This document shows positions 7,432 to 17,761 of a stretch of DNA of 64,000 nucleotides, piece by piece (within the stretch, counting starts at the first letter, position 1; every line of letters starts with the position of its first letter). Source of the stretch: Acidimicrobiia bacterium (GTDB taxonomy: Bacteria; Acidobacteriota; Vicinamibacteria; Vicinamibacterales; UBA2999); the NCBI GenBank assembly GCA_016871275.1, contig VFZG01000007.1, positions 1-64,000 on the forward strand, in the 5' to 3' direction. A model generated the notes under the pieces. That model worked only from the letters and a program-made list of their open reading frames with translations, ran no database searches and was not told the origin of the DNA. The translations under genes were made by a program, and so were the position numbers.

Positions 7432-9159
7432 TCATCGGCCTTCGGTGGCCAACGCGCCCTGGAACGCATTTGCACTCGGAATCGGGAAATGCAGCGAGAA
7501 GGTGCTGCCTTTGGACGGCTCGCTGTCGACGCGCACGAAGCCGCCGTGGCCGCGCATGGTGTGGTCGACGATCGCCAGGCCCAGGCCGGTGCCCTGCGGC
7601 CCGCCGCCCAGCTCACGCTGCACGCGGTAGAACTTACGGAAGATGCGGCCCTGCTCGCGGCGCGAAATGCCGATGCCGTGGTCCGTCACGCTCACGACGA
7701 TATGGCCGTTGGCGCGGGCCGCCGTGACCTCAATCTCCCGGGCCTCGCCGGAATATTTCATCGCGTTGGCCAGCAGGTTTTCGACGGCCTGTTCGGCGGC
7801 GCCCTCGTCGGCAAGAATACGCGGCAAATCCGACTCGATGTCGCTGGTGACGCTGAAGTGCCCCTGCTCGAACTGCGTGCCCATGCGCGCCAGGACCTTC
7901 TTCACCAACGCGCTGAGGTCGGCCGGCTCCAGGTGATACGGGCGCAAGCCGGCTTCCATTCTCGAGAAGTCGAGAATGTTCTCGATCAGCCGAGTGAGCT
8001 TCTTCGATTCGCCGTTGATGATGCGGTAGTACTCGAGCGCGCGCTCGGGTGTCCGGACGCGCCCCAGCTCGAGCGTCTCGGCAAACAACTGAATGAGCGC
8101 CAGCGGCGTCTTCAGGTCGTGTGACACCGACGCCACGAAATTCGACTTCAGTTCTGCGACGCGCACTTCGCGCGCGGCCGCGCGGGCGACCAGAAACACG
8201 CCCACGCCCATCGCAATGGCCAGCACCACCATCAAGGCCAGCTGCGGTCTCGTGCTGGCGCTGACGATCTCGGCAATCGGTTGCGGTCCGTAGCTGGTGC
8301 GAAGCCCCCAGATTTCGCGGTGCTCCTCGTACGGCGCGGCAAACTCGAGCAGCTCCTTGTCGAAGAAGATGATGGCGAAGCTGCGTTCGTCGACCGGCAG
8401 CACGTCGCGGTCGACGTGCTCGTGGCGCGACGTGAAAATGTGCGCGCCCTGTTCGTCCAGCACTTCGGTCTCGAGCCGCGGGAACCCGGACGGATGCTGC
8501 AGGCTGAGGCGCCAGTCCTTCAGCACGCTCGGGATGAAGTGCGTCCGCAACCGCTCGGCGTCAACCGCAAACGCCACCACGCTGGTCATGCGCTCGCGGG
8601 CCGGACCTTCGAAACGCAGCTGCGCCTGTACGTAGTGCGGACGCCCGTTCACCTCTTCGGTGAAGGCCACGATGGCGCGCCGGGTCTCGACCAGCTCGCG
8701 CAGCCGCGGCAGCAGCCGCTGGCCAAGCGCCTGGTCCTCGCGGAACCGTCGCTCGATCGGACCATCGGGCATCTTCTTGCTGGGCTGGTCGAACACCAGC
8801 CACTTGTTCGAGTGCGGGCCGCGCTCCGCCCACACGAAGAACGATGCCACGAACGGGCTCTCGGTCAGTCCGTCGTTGAACACCGGCTCGATGAACGCGA
8901 GGTCGATCGGCTCGCTGCGGGCCTGGGTGATGCGCAGCAGCACGCTGATGTGCGGCCGCTTCAGGTAGTCCTCGATCGAGCGCGTCATCGAGTCGGCCGT
9001 CTCGCTGCTCATCTGGCGCAGCACCACCGCCGACGTGGTCTCGATGTCCTTGAGCGACGTGAACTGGAAATAGAACAACACCGCCATCGGGATGGCGACG
9101 ACAATGGCCAGGCCAGCCGCGAGGCGGATTCCACGGTCGTAGAAGAACTCTCTTCTCAT
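7432..9159 (-). CDS. Membrane sensor histidine kinase
   Basis: 575 residues from ATG at 9159, which overlaps the TPR stop as ATGA; a longer frame upstream runs through the TPR gene and is rejected. Helix 1 (about 12-32) and helix 2 (about 304-324) enclose a periplasmic sensor region of about 270 residues with no domain I recognise. The cytoplasmic part has a HisKA box with His near 347 (SHDLKTPLALI), an N box (VENLLANAMKYS), DHGIGIS and GTGLGLAIV ATP-binding motifs. It phosphorylates the adjacent OmpR-type regulator. Its signal may relate to the cytochrome, ThuA and VOC proteins encoded upstream. Confidence 0.9.
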   Translation of the reverse strand: MRREFFYDRGIRLAAGLAIVVAIPMAVLFYFQFTSLKDIETTSAVVLRQMSSETADSMTRSIEDYLKRPHISVLLRITQARSEPIDLAFIEPVFNDGLTESPFVASFFVWAERGPHSNKWLVFDQPSKKMPDGPIERRFREDQALGQRLLPRLRELVETRRAIVAFTEEVNGRPHYVQAQLRFEGPARERMTSVVAFAVDAERLRTHFIPSVLKDWRLSLQHPSGFPRLETEVLDEQGAHIFTSRHEHVDRDVLPVDERSFAIIFFDKELLEFAAPYEEHREIWGLRTSYGPQPIAEIVSASTRPQLALMVVLAIAMGVGVFLVARAAAREVRVAELKSNFVASVSHDLKTPLALIQLFAETLELGRVRTPERALEYYRIINGESKKLTRLIENILDFSRMEAGLRPYHLEPADLSALVKKVLARMGTQFEQGHFSVTSDIESDLPRILADEGAAEQAVENLLANAMKYSGEAREIEVTAARANGHIVVSVTDHGIGISRREQGRIFRKFYRVQRELGGGPQGTGLGLAIVDHTMRGHGGFVRVDSEPSKGSTFSLHFPIPSANAFQGALATEGR

Positions 9160-10223
9160 GCCTCGAGTTCCTTCGCCAGCCAATCGTGAACGGGCTGCCA
9201 CCCGGCCAACCCCGGATGTTGCGTCACGAGGGCCCACAGGATGGCGCTCGTGTCGCCCAGCAGCTGCTGTCTGTACTCCCGCGGCAGCCCCGCCGTTGCA
9301 CGGTGCAACTCGCGCAGCGCGCCGGCCGCATCGCCGGTCGCGACCTTGCAGAGCGCCAGACGTGACGCCTGGACCGGGTTCTTTTCCGCGTCCCGCGCCT
9401 GCCCTTCGGCATAGGCCGAAAGGGCCGCGTGAAATCGACCCTGCAAAAACAGTGTATGCCCCAGATTGTAATGGCCAAAGGCCATACCCGGGGTGAGCTG
9501 GATGACCTGCCGGAACGCCGCCTCTGACTCGCTCAAACGGCCGAGGTCGCGCCGGACCACGCCGACGTTGTTGAGGGCCTGCGGGCTGGACGGGTCGAGG
9601 GCCAGTGCCCGCTCGAAGGCGGCCAGCGCCTCCCGCGGTCTGGCGAGTTCGCCGAGCGTCCCGCCAAGATTGGCCCAGGCCGGTGCGAATCCGGGCAGCA
9701 GATCCGCGGCGCGTTGGAAGCACTCGGCTGCCCCGGCCATGTCATCGACGCGCAGCCGGAGCTTCCCCCGCTCGTAGTGGGCCGCCGCCCACTCCGGAGC
9801 AAGGCGGAGCGCCTCGTCCAAATCGCGCGCTGCCGCGTCGAGGTCATTGACCTCGACACACACGCTGGCGGTGGCCACCAGCGCCGCCGCCGTCCGGCCG
9901 GTCTCGAGGAACTCGACGCAACACTCCAGCCGCTCGGCAGGGTCACCGAGTCGAAAGGCGATCGCCAGCGGGTGGGTCACCGGCGGCCGCTCCCCCCCCT
10001 GTTCGGTGGCCACCCACGTCGCCTGGCCGTGCCGTGCGAGCGCCGCGGTCCACTCCGCGTCGAGATACGCCGGTTGCGTGGTCACGAGCTGCGTGCCCGC
10101 TTGCTGATTCACATACGCGTCGGCGGTGTTCCGCGCGCGCACTTCGACGGGTCCTGGCGGCAGGGCTGGACACAGCGGATGACGGAATGGCCACTCGGAG
10201 GCCGGCGGTGCCTCGATGACCAT
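9156..10223 (-). CDS. Tetratricopeptide repeat protein
   Basis: 355 residues. The ATG at 10223 overlaps the VOC stop as TGATG, so it is preferred to the GTG three bases earlier. From about residue 105 to 300 there are five or six TPR units (for example AWANLGGTLGELARPREAL, then QALNNVGVVRRDLGRL, then AFGHYNLGHTLFLQGRF). The first 100 residues are not repeats. No signal peptide is evident, so it is probably a cytoplasmic scaffold. Its end overlaps the kinase start by four bases, which suggests coupled synthesis and perhaps direct contact with the kinase. Confidence 0.8.
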   Translation of the reverse strand: MVIEAPPASEWPFRHPLCPALPPGPVEVRARNTADAYVNQQAGTQLVTTQPAYLDAEWTAALARHGQATWVATEQGGERPPVTHPLAIAFRLGDPAERLECCVEFLETGRTAAALVATASVCVEVNDLDAAARDLDEALRLAPEWAAAHYERGKLRLRVDDMAGAAECFQRAADLLPGFAPAWANLGGTLGELARPREALAAFERALALDPSSPQALNNVGVVRRDLGRLSESEAAFRQVIQLTPGMAFGHYNLGHTLFLQGRFHAALSAYAEGQARDAEKNPVQASRLALCKVATGDAAGALRELHRATAGLPREYRQQLLGDTSAILWALVTQHPGLAGWQPVHDWLAKELEA

Positions 10224-11257
10224 CACGGCTGTTTCACTTCGACGAGTTCGATGGCCTCGCGGCTGGGGCCTTCGATCATGACGGCACGGAGGCTTCCCGT
10301 CACGGCAGGCGCAGACAGATCAGACAAGAACGTCACGCCTTCGCGTGTCAGCTTTGCGATCCACGCATCGAGATCGCGGACGCCCAGCGCGATGTGATCC
10401 ATCAAATGCCCGCGCGACGGCGCCGCGGGAGTGCCGGTCTGATTCATGTACCAGAACAACGAGACGTCGCCGAAGGCGGTGGTCGTGATCGACGGCGTGC
10501 GATACATGCCGTCCCAGTCGAGGGCGGGCAGCGTCTTGTCGGGGCCTCGCTCGACCCGGCAGTTGGCGTCGGTGCGGCCGGATGGCTTGGACGAGACATG
10601 GAGATGCCGCTGATACCAAAGCTGGGCGCAGAAGGGCTGGTCCTGATACATGTGAACGTGATTGAACCGCTCGGCGGGCATGTTGCCCTGATACTCGACG
10701 AGGGCATCGTCTGGCCCGCGCAGGTAAGCGAAGCCGGCGCCGCGGTTCGGTTTGACGCCCTTGGCGCGCGCCTCATCGACCTGCGTGCGAGTCAGGCCGA
10801 GCACACCGCCAGCTCCGGGATAGGTATCGCTGCTGACGAACACCGTATTGGTGCCCACGCCTGTGTACAGCGGCAGCAGCGGCACGTTCTGCTGCAGATA
10901 ACGATCGAGCGTCGCGCGCACGTCGGCGACGTGCCATCCGAAATGCCAGAACGCCGTCTGCGGTTGTGTGGCCGGCGGTGCCGTGACCTTGTTGAACAGC
11001 AGGAGCACCCTGTTCGGCGAAGCAAGGGCTGGCTGACCGCCAAATGTCGTGCTTGCAGTGGAGGGGAACGCCTTCGTATAAAACTCGATCGCCGCATCCG
11101 GATTGACTGAGTTCAAGTGCAGATGGTGGAACGACGGCGTTGCGAAAGGGGCCTGCGCCTCTACCGCCGGCGACCCGTAGCCCGCAGCCCGCAGCCCGTA
11201 GCCCGCAGTCCCCATTCCGAGGACCGCGAGCGCTACTGCTCCAGCCCGAGTGCCCAT
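10223..11257 (-). CDS. Secreted VOC (glyoxalase/extradiol dioxygenase fold) protein
   Basis: 344 residues with an N-terminal export signal (GAVALAVLGMGTAGYG). Two VOC modules are visible: one starting SFHHLHLNSVNPDAAIEFY with a second part AFWHFGWHVADVRAT, and one with RGHLMDHIALGVRDLDAWI and a closing Glu segment (AIELVEVKQ). His and Glu residues are placed as in metal-binding VOC enzymes, but the substrate is not known. Five heptamer repeats (11174-11208) encode part of the leader, an odd place for a tandem array. The start overlaps the ThuA gene by 25 bases. Confidence 0.75.
   Translation of the reverse strand: MGTRAGAVALAVLGMGTAGYGLRAAGYGSPAVEAQAPFATPSFHHLHLNSVNPDAAIEFYTKAFPSTASTTFGGQPALASPNRVLLLFNKVTAPPATQPQTAFWHFGWHVADVRATLDRYLQQNVPLLPLYTGVGTNTVFVSSDTYPGAGGVLGLTRTQVDEARAKGVKPNRGAGFAYLRGPDDALVEYQGNMPAERFNHVHMYQDQPFCAQLWYQRHLHVSSKPSGRTDANCRVERGPDKTLPALDWDGMYRTPSITTTAFGDVSLFWYMNQTGTPAAPSRGHLMDHIALGVRDLDAWIAKLTREGVTFLSDLSAPAVTGSLRAVMIEGPSREAIELVEVKQP
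11174..11208. repeat. Heptamer tandem array CCCGYAG inside coding sequence
   Basis: Five exact heptamers in a row: CCCGTAG, CCCGCAG, CCCGCAG, CCCGTAG, CCCGCAG. The array lies within the 5' coding region of the VOC gene and encodes Gly/Ala/Tyr-rich residues at its signal-peptide cleavage zone. The same heptamers occur as their complement at 59384-59397. Confidence 0.9.
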
Positions 11258-12114
11258 CGAATTCCACCGGTGATGTGTGCGCGGAACACCGGATCGCTGC
11301 TCCAGATGTCGTCGCGGTGGCCGAGCGACGTGTAGAAGGACCGGCCTTTCCCGTAGTCACGCGTCCAGGCCTGCGGATAGTCGCCGCCCTTCACGAGATT
11401 CGGCTGCTGGCTCAGGTCCATGGCGTTGGTGTCGAGACTGAGCAGCACCTTGACGCGGTCGCGCGTGAAACCCATCGGGATCTTGTTCTTGAAGAGCACG
11501 TCGATATTGTCGGCCGGCCGCGACTCGTGCCATGGCGCCGAGCCAAACACGTAGAACTCGTCGACCAGCGGCCAGCTGCTGCCGAGCATGCGGGTCGCGG
11601 GATGCCTGGTGTCTTCGACCTTCAGTACTGCGATCGTGCCCTGCGGCAGGTTGCGCTGGAAGTAGCCGCCCAGCATCTCGCCGAACTCTGGATAGTCATA
11701 GAAGGTGAGCGACGCGCAATGCGCGCCGATGAACCCCTTGCCCGACCGCACGAAGTCCAGCAGGTTCTTCTTCTGCGCGTCGGTGAACGGCAGGTTGCCG
11801 TTGGTCATCATCATCACGCCATCGAACTGCGCGAGGTAGTCCGGCGTCAGGAATGAGAAGTCCAGCTGCGTGGCATCCTGCTTGTAGCCCTCGACGGTGG
11901 TGACCGCGAAGCCGTTGGCCTTGCCAAGCGCGATGACGGCCTGTTCGGCCGGCCCCAGGCTGGTGTGCTTGTACAGCGCCGCGTGGGTCAGGAACAGCAG
12001 TCGCTTTGGCGACTGACCGAGGGCCGGGAGTTGAGCGCCGAGAGCCAGCGCGATCGCCGCCAGACCGGCTATCGCCCGATGGAGGTTTTTGGAAGCTGCT
12101 CGCCTTTGTGGCAC
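11233..12114 (-). CDS. Secreted ThuA-domain protein
   Basis: About 293 residues if the GTG at 12114 is the start, which gives a signal peptide (AGLAAIALALGAQLPALGQ); an upstream GTG at 12123 is possible. The body matches ThuA/trehalose-utilisation-like domains: KRLLFLTHAALYKH, then a GVMMMTNG strand, then GKGFIGAHCAS, then AWTRDYGKGRSFYTSLGH near the end. Relatives have a glutamine-amidotransferase-like fold and are linked to sugar metabolism in soil bacteria. The gene overlaps cytochrome c by 46 bases upstream and VOC by 25 bases downstream. Confidence 0.75.
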   Translation of the reverse strand: MPQRRAASKNLHRAIAGLAAIALALGAQLPALGQSPKRLLFLTHAALYKHTSLGPAEQAVIALGKANGFAVTTVEGYKQDATQLDFSFLTPDYLAQFDGVMMMTNGNLPFTDAQKKNLLDFVRSGKGFIGAHCASLTFYDYPEFGEMLGGYFQRNLPQGTIAVLKVEDTRHPATRMLGSSWPLVDEFYVFGSAPWHESRPADNIDVLFKNKIPMGFTRDRVKVLLSLDTNAMDLSQQPNLVKGGDYPQAWTRDYGKGRSFYTSLGHRDDIWSSDPVFRAHITGGIRWALGLEQ

Positions 12115-12458
12115 GTGTAACACGTCACCCTCCCAAGAACGGATTCGCCTTCTTTGGGCTTGTAGTCGGGGAAGTATTGCTTGTTGAGCGCCCTGGTCAT
12201 TTCGAGCATCTGGCGCGCTTTCAGCTTGATCGGCTTGTCTTCGCTGGCGAAGTTGCGGGGCACGTGACACAAGTCGCATGTCACCCCCAGTCCCTGGACG
12301 ATCAGGTTCATTTCTTCCTGGAATTGCTGCGCGTACAAGTCCGTGAGGATCTTGACGTTGGGGCTCGACACCTTTTCAGGCGTCGGCGCCTGGGCCCACA
12401 CCGGGCCGGAAATCACCAGGATCGACAGTGCAAATGTGAGAAGACGCCCGGGTCTCAT
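12069..12458 (-). CDS. Diheme c-type cytochrome, reaction-centre-cytochrome-like
   Basis: 129 residues with a signal peptide (FALSILVISGPVWAQ). Two haem motifs are present: CDLCH (61-65) and CYTCH (113-117). The spacing and the intervening KARQMLEMTRALN helix resemble the small acidobacterial relatives of photosynthetic reaction-centre cytochrome subunits (CytoC_RC family). It would carry electrons in the periplasm. It is the first gene of the overlapped minus-strand operon. A TATACT box on the minus strand (12467-12472) lies so close to the ATG that the transcript may be nearly leaderless. Confidence 0.82.
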   Translation of the reverse strand: MRPGRLLTFALSILVISGPVWAQAPTPEKVSSPNVKILTDLYAQQFQEEMNLIVQGLGVTCDLCHVPRNFASEDKPIKLKARQMLEMTRALNKQYFPDYKPKEGESVLGRVTCYTCHKGEQLPKTSIGR

Positions 12459-12485
12459 GGGCTGGAAGTATATGGCAGGGGTCTG

Positions 12486-12546
12486 CGTAGGTGGGTTGGG
12501 GCGTAGGGGCTTAAGGGGCCTAGGGGCTTAGGGCCCTGGGGGCGAG
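12486..12546. repeat. G-rich degenerate repeat tract
   Basis: About 60 bases with strongly biased composition (G-rich on the plus strand). The ten-mer TAGGGGCTTA occurs twice, at 12504 and 12521, with related units around. It separates the divergent cytochrome c and rpsL transcription units. The 388-base gene-free stretch 12459-12846 holds this tract, the rpsL promoter and the leader structure; nothing else was seen. Confidence 0.7.
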
Positions 12547-12576
12547 TTGCGCGATTTTTGACGGGCGTGCTATATT
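12547..12576 (+). promoter_or_regulatory. Candidate sigma-70 promoter of the rpsL operon
   Basis: A -35-like TTGCGC (12547-12552), an 18-base spacer and a -10 TATATT (12571-12576) lie about 270 bases before rpsL. The -10 is good in this GC-rich background; the -35 is partial. Confidence 0.5.
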
Positions 12577-12751
12577 CGTCAGGTTCTCGTGGGCCTGGGA
12601 CACCCTATCTAGGCTCAGTTGCTTTGTGACGCTTCCGAGTTGCGCTCCGTCAAGGGGGCAACGATGTGTCCGCCAAGGCCGAAAACACAACAGCAGTAGG
12701 GTTTTTCCGTTTCAGACGCCAAGCGCGCATCACCAGATGCGGCGTTTCAAG

Positions 12752-12809
12752 GTCTGGGACACCACAAGCCCGTCGCCGGCGGCAAACCGTGAGGTTTGCT
12801 CGCCCAGAC
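12752..12809 (+). promoter_or_regulatory. Structured leader in front of rpsL
   Basis: GTCTGGG (12752-12758) pairs with CCCAGAC (12803-12809) and encloses a second stem, GCAAACC (12782-12788) with GGTTTGC (12793-12799), loop GTGA. The long side of the internal loop holds the palindrome CGCCGGCG. It ends 37 bases before the rpsL start, a fitting place for ribosomal-protein feedback control, which is inference. Confidence 0.45.
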
Positions 12810-12846
12810 GACAGCGCGTGTGGAAGTTTTCTTGTCTGGAGCTCTC

Positions 12847-13221
12847 GTGCCGACTATCAGTCAGCTGGTCCGTAAAGGACGCGAAGCGGTGAAGTGGAAG
12901 ACGAAGTCACCGGCGCTGCAGAACAGCCCGCAGAAGCGCGGCGTCTGTGTGCGCGTGTTCACGCAGACCCCGAAGAAGCCGAACTCGGCGCTTCGCAAGG
13001 TGGCGCGTGTCCGTCTGACCAACAAGATCGAAGTCACGACCTATATCCCCGGCGTCGGCCACAACCTGCAGGAGCACTCGCTGGTGCTGATCCGCGGCGG
13101 CCGCGTGAAGGACCTGCCGGGCGTTCGCTATCACGTGGTGCGCGGCACGCTCGACGCGGTTGGCGTCCAGGGCCGCAAGCAGGGTCGTTCGAAGTACGGC
13201 GCGAAGAGGCCGAAGGCGTAG
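12847..13221 (+). CDS. rpsL: 30S ribosomal protein S12
   Basis: 124 residues, normal length. GTG at 12847 is chosen because it gives the usual [12 protein letters not shown] start and has GGAG six bases upstream. The decoding-centre segments [11 protein letters not shown] (Lys43/44) and [10 protein letters not shown] (Lys88, Asp89) are intact and of the streptomycin-sensitive type. S12 monitors codon-anticodon pairing. It opens the merged str-S10-spc-alpha block; no rpoBC genes lie just upstream. Confidence 0.98.
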   Translation: MPTISQLVRKGREAVKWKTKSPALQNSPQKRGVCVRVFTQTPKKPNSALRKVARVRLTNKIEVTTYIPGVGHNLQEHSLVLIRGGRVKDLPGVRYHVVRGTLDAVGVQGRKQGRSKYGAKRPKA

Positions 13222-13264
13222 CGACGGCGGACGCCGTTGCCCTCCAGAAGTCACAGAGAGTCAT

Positions 13265-13738
13265 ATGCCGCGTAGACGAGAGATTGCGAAACGTCAGCTG
13301 GTTCCGGACGCGCTCTACCAGAGCCCGCTGGTCACCAAGTTCATCAACACCATCATGAGCGAGGGCAAGCGTTCCACCGCGGAGCGCATCCTGTATCAGA
13401 GCTTCGACCTGATCAAGGAACGCTCGGGCGACGACCCGCTCAAGGTCTTCAAGAAGGCGCTCGACAACGTCAAGCCGGCGCTTGAAGTGAAGTCGCGCCG
13501 CGTCGGCGGCTCGAACTACCAGGTGCCAATCGAGGTGAATCCGAACCGCCGGCTGTCACTGAGCATTCGCTGGCTGGTCGGCTTTGCCCGCGCCCGCGGC
13601 GACGGCAAGACCATGCAGGAGAAGCTGGCCAACGAGTTGCTGGATGCGGCCAACCTGCGCGGCGGCGCCGTCAAGAAGCGTGAAGACGTGCACCGCATGG
13701 CGGAAGCCAACAAGGCGTTTGCTCACTACCGCTGGTAG
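13265..13738 (+). CDS. rpsG: 30S ribosomal protein S7
   Basis: 157 residues, typical length. The ATG at 13265 gives the family start [11 protein letters not shown]; longer upstream readings are ignored. Conserved [15 protein letters not shown] and [14 protein letters not shown] are present. S7 nucleates assembly of the 16S rRNA 3' domain and contacts E-site tRNA. It lies 43 bases after rpsL in the str segment. Confidence 0.98.
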   Translation: MPRRREIAKRQLVPDALYQSPLVTKFINTIMSEGKRSTAERILYQSFDLIKERSGDDPLKVFKKALDNVKPALEVKSRRVGGSNYQVPIEVNPNRRLSLSIRWLVGFARARGDGKTMQEKLANELLDAANLRGGAVKKREDVHRMAEANKAFAHYRW

Positions 13739-13757
13739 CGGGAAGTTGTCAGTTCAC

Positions 13758-13778
13758 CAGTTGGTAGTTGCCAGTTGA
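13758..13778. repeat. Heptamer array YAGTTGN between rpsG and fusA
   Basis: CAGTTGG, TAGTTGC and CAGTTGA stand in tandem, flanked by looser GTCAGTT and GAGTTGAC copies (13744-13797). It occupies the 84-base spacer before fusA. The 16307-16334 array uses the same unit. Confidence 0.8.
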
Positions 13779-13822
13779 GTTGACGGGTTCAGGTTTCAGT
13801 GAGCAGTTTTCGGCGAAGCACA

Positions 13823-15934
<2,112 letters not shown>

Positions 15935-15939
15935 CAGGC

Positions 15940-15967
15940 TGAAAGCCGATCGCGGAAAGCTGAGAGC
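15940..15967. repeat. Heptamer array between fusA and rpsJ
   Basis: Degenerate heptamers TGAAAGC, CGATCGC, GGAAAGC, TGAGAGC run directly up to the rpsJ start, whose ATG lies within the next heptamer (TGACTAT, 15968-15974). It fills the place where tuf normally stands. Confidence 0.65.
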
Positions 15968-15972
15968 TGACT

Positions 15973-16302
<330 letters not shown>

Positions 16303-16306
16303 TTAG

Positions 16307-16382
16307 CAGTTGCCAGTTACCAGTTGCCAGCTGCCAGAGGGCACGCATGGTTCTGGCAACCGGCCACTGACAACCGGCCACT
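16307..16382. repeat. Two heptamer arrays of opposite sense before rplC
   Basis: CAGTTGC, CAGTTAC, CAGTTGC, CAGCTGC run from 16307 to 16334. Then GGCAACC, GGCCACT, GACAACC, GGCCACT run from 16355 to 16382. GTTGCCAG in the first array complements CTGGCAAC (16353-16360), so a stem can form in the rplC leader, 14 bases from the rplC start. Confidence 0.85.
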
Positions 16383-16395
16383 CCGAGAATCACTT

Positions 16396-17082
16396 ATGGT
16401 CACTGGAATCATCGGCAAGAAAGTCGGGATGACCCAGCTGTTCCTCGAAGACGGAACGCTGGAGCCCGCAACCGTCCTGCAGGCCGGTCCGTGCATCGTC
16501 GTCCAGTCGAAGTCGGGACAGACCGACGGCTACGACGCGGTGCAGCTGGGCCTGGTCGAGAAGAATCCGCCGAAGCGCGCCAGCAAGGCGGTGGTTGGTC
16601 ATCACCAGAAGGCCAACGTGCCGGCAACGCGCGTGCAGCGCGAAGTCAAGGTGGCCAAGGGCGCCGAGGCGCCGAAGCCCGGCGACCAGGTGCTGGTCTC
16701 GATCTTCAACCAGGGCGAGCGCGTGGACGTGATCGGCACCAGCAAGGGCCACGGCTTCCAAGGCGTGGTCAAGCGCCATCACTTCGGCGGCGGCCACGAC
16801 ACCCACGGCTCGATGTTCCATCGCGCCCCGGGTTCGATTGGCGCCTCGTCGTTCCCGTCACGCGTCGTGCCGGGCATGCGCGCGCACGGCCACATGGGCG
16901 TGGATCGCGTGACGGTCCGCAACCTCAAGGTGCTGAAGATCGACACCGAGAACCACCTGCTCCTCGTCAAGGGCAGCGTGCCCGGCGCGCCGGGTGGCTA
17001 TGTGGTGATTCGCAAGGCGGTGGCCGCCAAGCCCGAGCCGCAGCCGCAGCTGCAAGAGAAGCCCAAGAAGGGCAAGAAGTAG
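16396..17082 (+). CDS. rplC: 50S ribosomal protein L3
   Basis: 228 residues. ATG at 16396 gives [16 protein letters not shown], the standard start. The tentacle region around [14 protein letters not shown], with the conserved Gln, and [10 protein letters not shown] are intact. L3 binds 23S rRNA near the peptidyl-transferase centre and starts 50S assembly. It ends with a Lys/Pro/Gln-rich tail ([15 protein letters not shown]) that most L3 proteins lack. It is preceded by a heptamer array and stem. Confidence 0.97.
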   Translation: MVTGIIGKKVGMTQLFLEDGTLEPATVLQAGPCIVVQSKSGQTDGYDAVQLGLVEKNPPKRASKAVVGHHQKANVPATRVQREVKVAKGAEAPKPGDQVLVSIFNQGERVDVIGTSKGHGFQGVVKRHHFGGGHDTHGSMFHRAPGSIGASSFPSRVVPGMRAHGHMGVDRVTVRNLKVLKIDTENHLLLVKGSVPGAPGGYVVIRKAVAAKPEPQPQLQEKPKKGKK

Positions 17083-17109
17083 TAGCCCCGGGACTCGAGA
17101 GAGACAGCC

Positions 17110-17730
17110 ATGACTGTTGATGTTGTGAACGCGGAAAACAAGAAGGTCGGTTCGCTCGATCTGAACGAGGCCGTGTTCGGCGGCCGTGCCAAGACCGACC
17201 TGATCCACGAGTCGGTGGTGCGGGCCAACGCGGCCGCGCGCCGCGGCACGCACGCCACCAAGAACCGCGCCCTGGTCAGCGGCTCCGGCAAGAAGCCGTG
17301 GCGTCAGAAGGGCACCGGCCGCGCCCGCGTCGGCGAGACGCGCAACCCGCTGTGGCGCAAGGGCGGCACGGTGTTCGGCCCGCAGCCGCGCAGCTACGAA
17401 TACCAGCTGCCGAAGAAGGTCGAGAAGGGCGCGCTGCGCGCGGCGCTGATCGAGAAGGCGCAGCACGGCGCGCTGATCGTGATCGACGCGCTGACCGCGA
17501 GCGACGTGAAGACCAAGGCCGCGGCCGGCGTGCTGAAGACCATCGGCGTCACCGGCAAGGCGGTGCTGATCGACGTGCAGCTCGACGAGAAGTTTGCGCT
17601 GTCGGTTCGCAACCTCGCCGGCGTGTCGCTGGTGCAGAGCAACCGCGTCACCGCGCGCGACGTCGCCAACACGAAGCAGGTGGTGCTGACCAAGGCCGCG
17701 ATCGAAAAGCTGGAGGCGGCGCTCGGCTAG
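17110..17730 (+). CDS. rplD: 50S ribosomal protein L4
   Basis: 206 residues, normal length. The exit-tunnel loop is recognisable: SGSGKKPWRQKGTGRARVG with LWRKGGTVFGP. L4 lines the peptide tunnel, and in some bacteria it represses its own operon. A GAGAGACAG stretch precedes the ATG. Its stop codon is the first part of a palindromic element that fills the spacer to rplW. Confidence 0.97.
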   Translation: MTVDVVNAENKKVGSLDLNEAVFGGRAKTDLIHESVVRANAAARRGTHATKNRALVSGSGKKPWRQKGTGRARVGETRNPLWRKGGTVFGPQPRSYEYQLPKKVEKGALRAALIEKAQHGALIVIDALTASDVKTKAAAGVLKTIGVTGKAVLIDVQLDEKFALSVRNLAGVSLVQSNRVTARDVANTKQVVLTKAAIEKLEAALG

Positions 17731-17752
17731 TCCTGAGCGACAGTCGAAGGAC
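17730..17752. repeat. Palindromic element between rplD and rplW
   Basis: GTCCTGAGC, five bases, then TCGAAGGAC; the ends GTCCT and AGGAC are inverted repeats. The first base is the last base of the rplD stop. It belongs to the same family as the element inside infA (28543-28571, opposite strand). The pattern CCTGAGC-n-TCGAAGG is one I recall as a dispersed palindrome in many bacterial genomes. Confidence 0.7.
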
Positions 17753-17761
17753 GCATAACCC

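Noticed and set aside
12847-13221. Streptomycin-resistance change in rpsL
   Set aside because: Lys43 and Lys88 positions and the surrounding motifs are the sensitive type.
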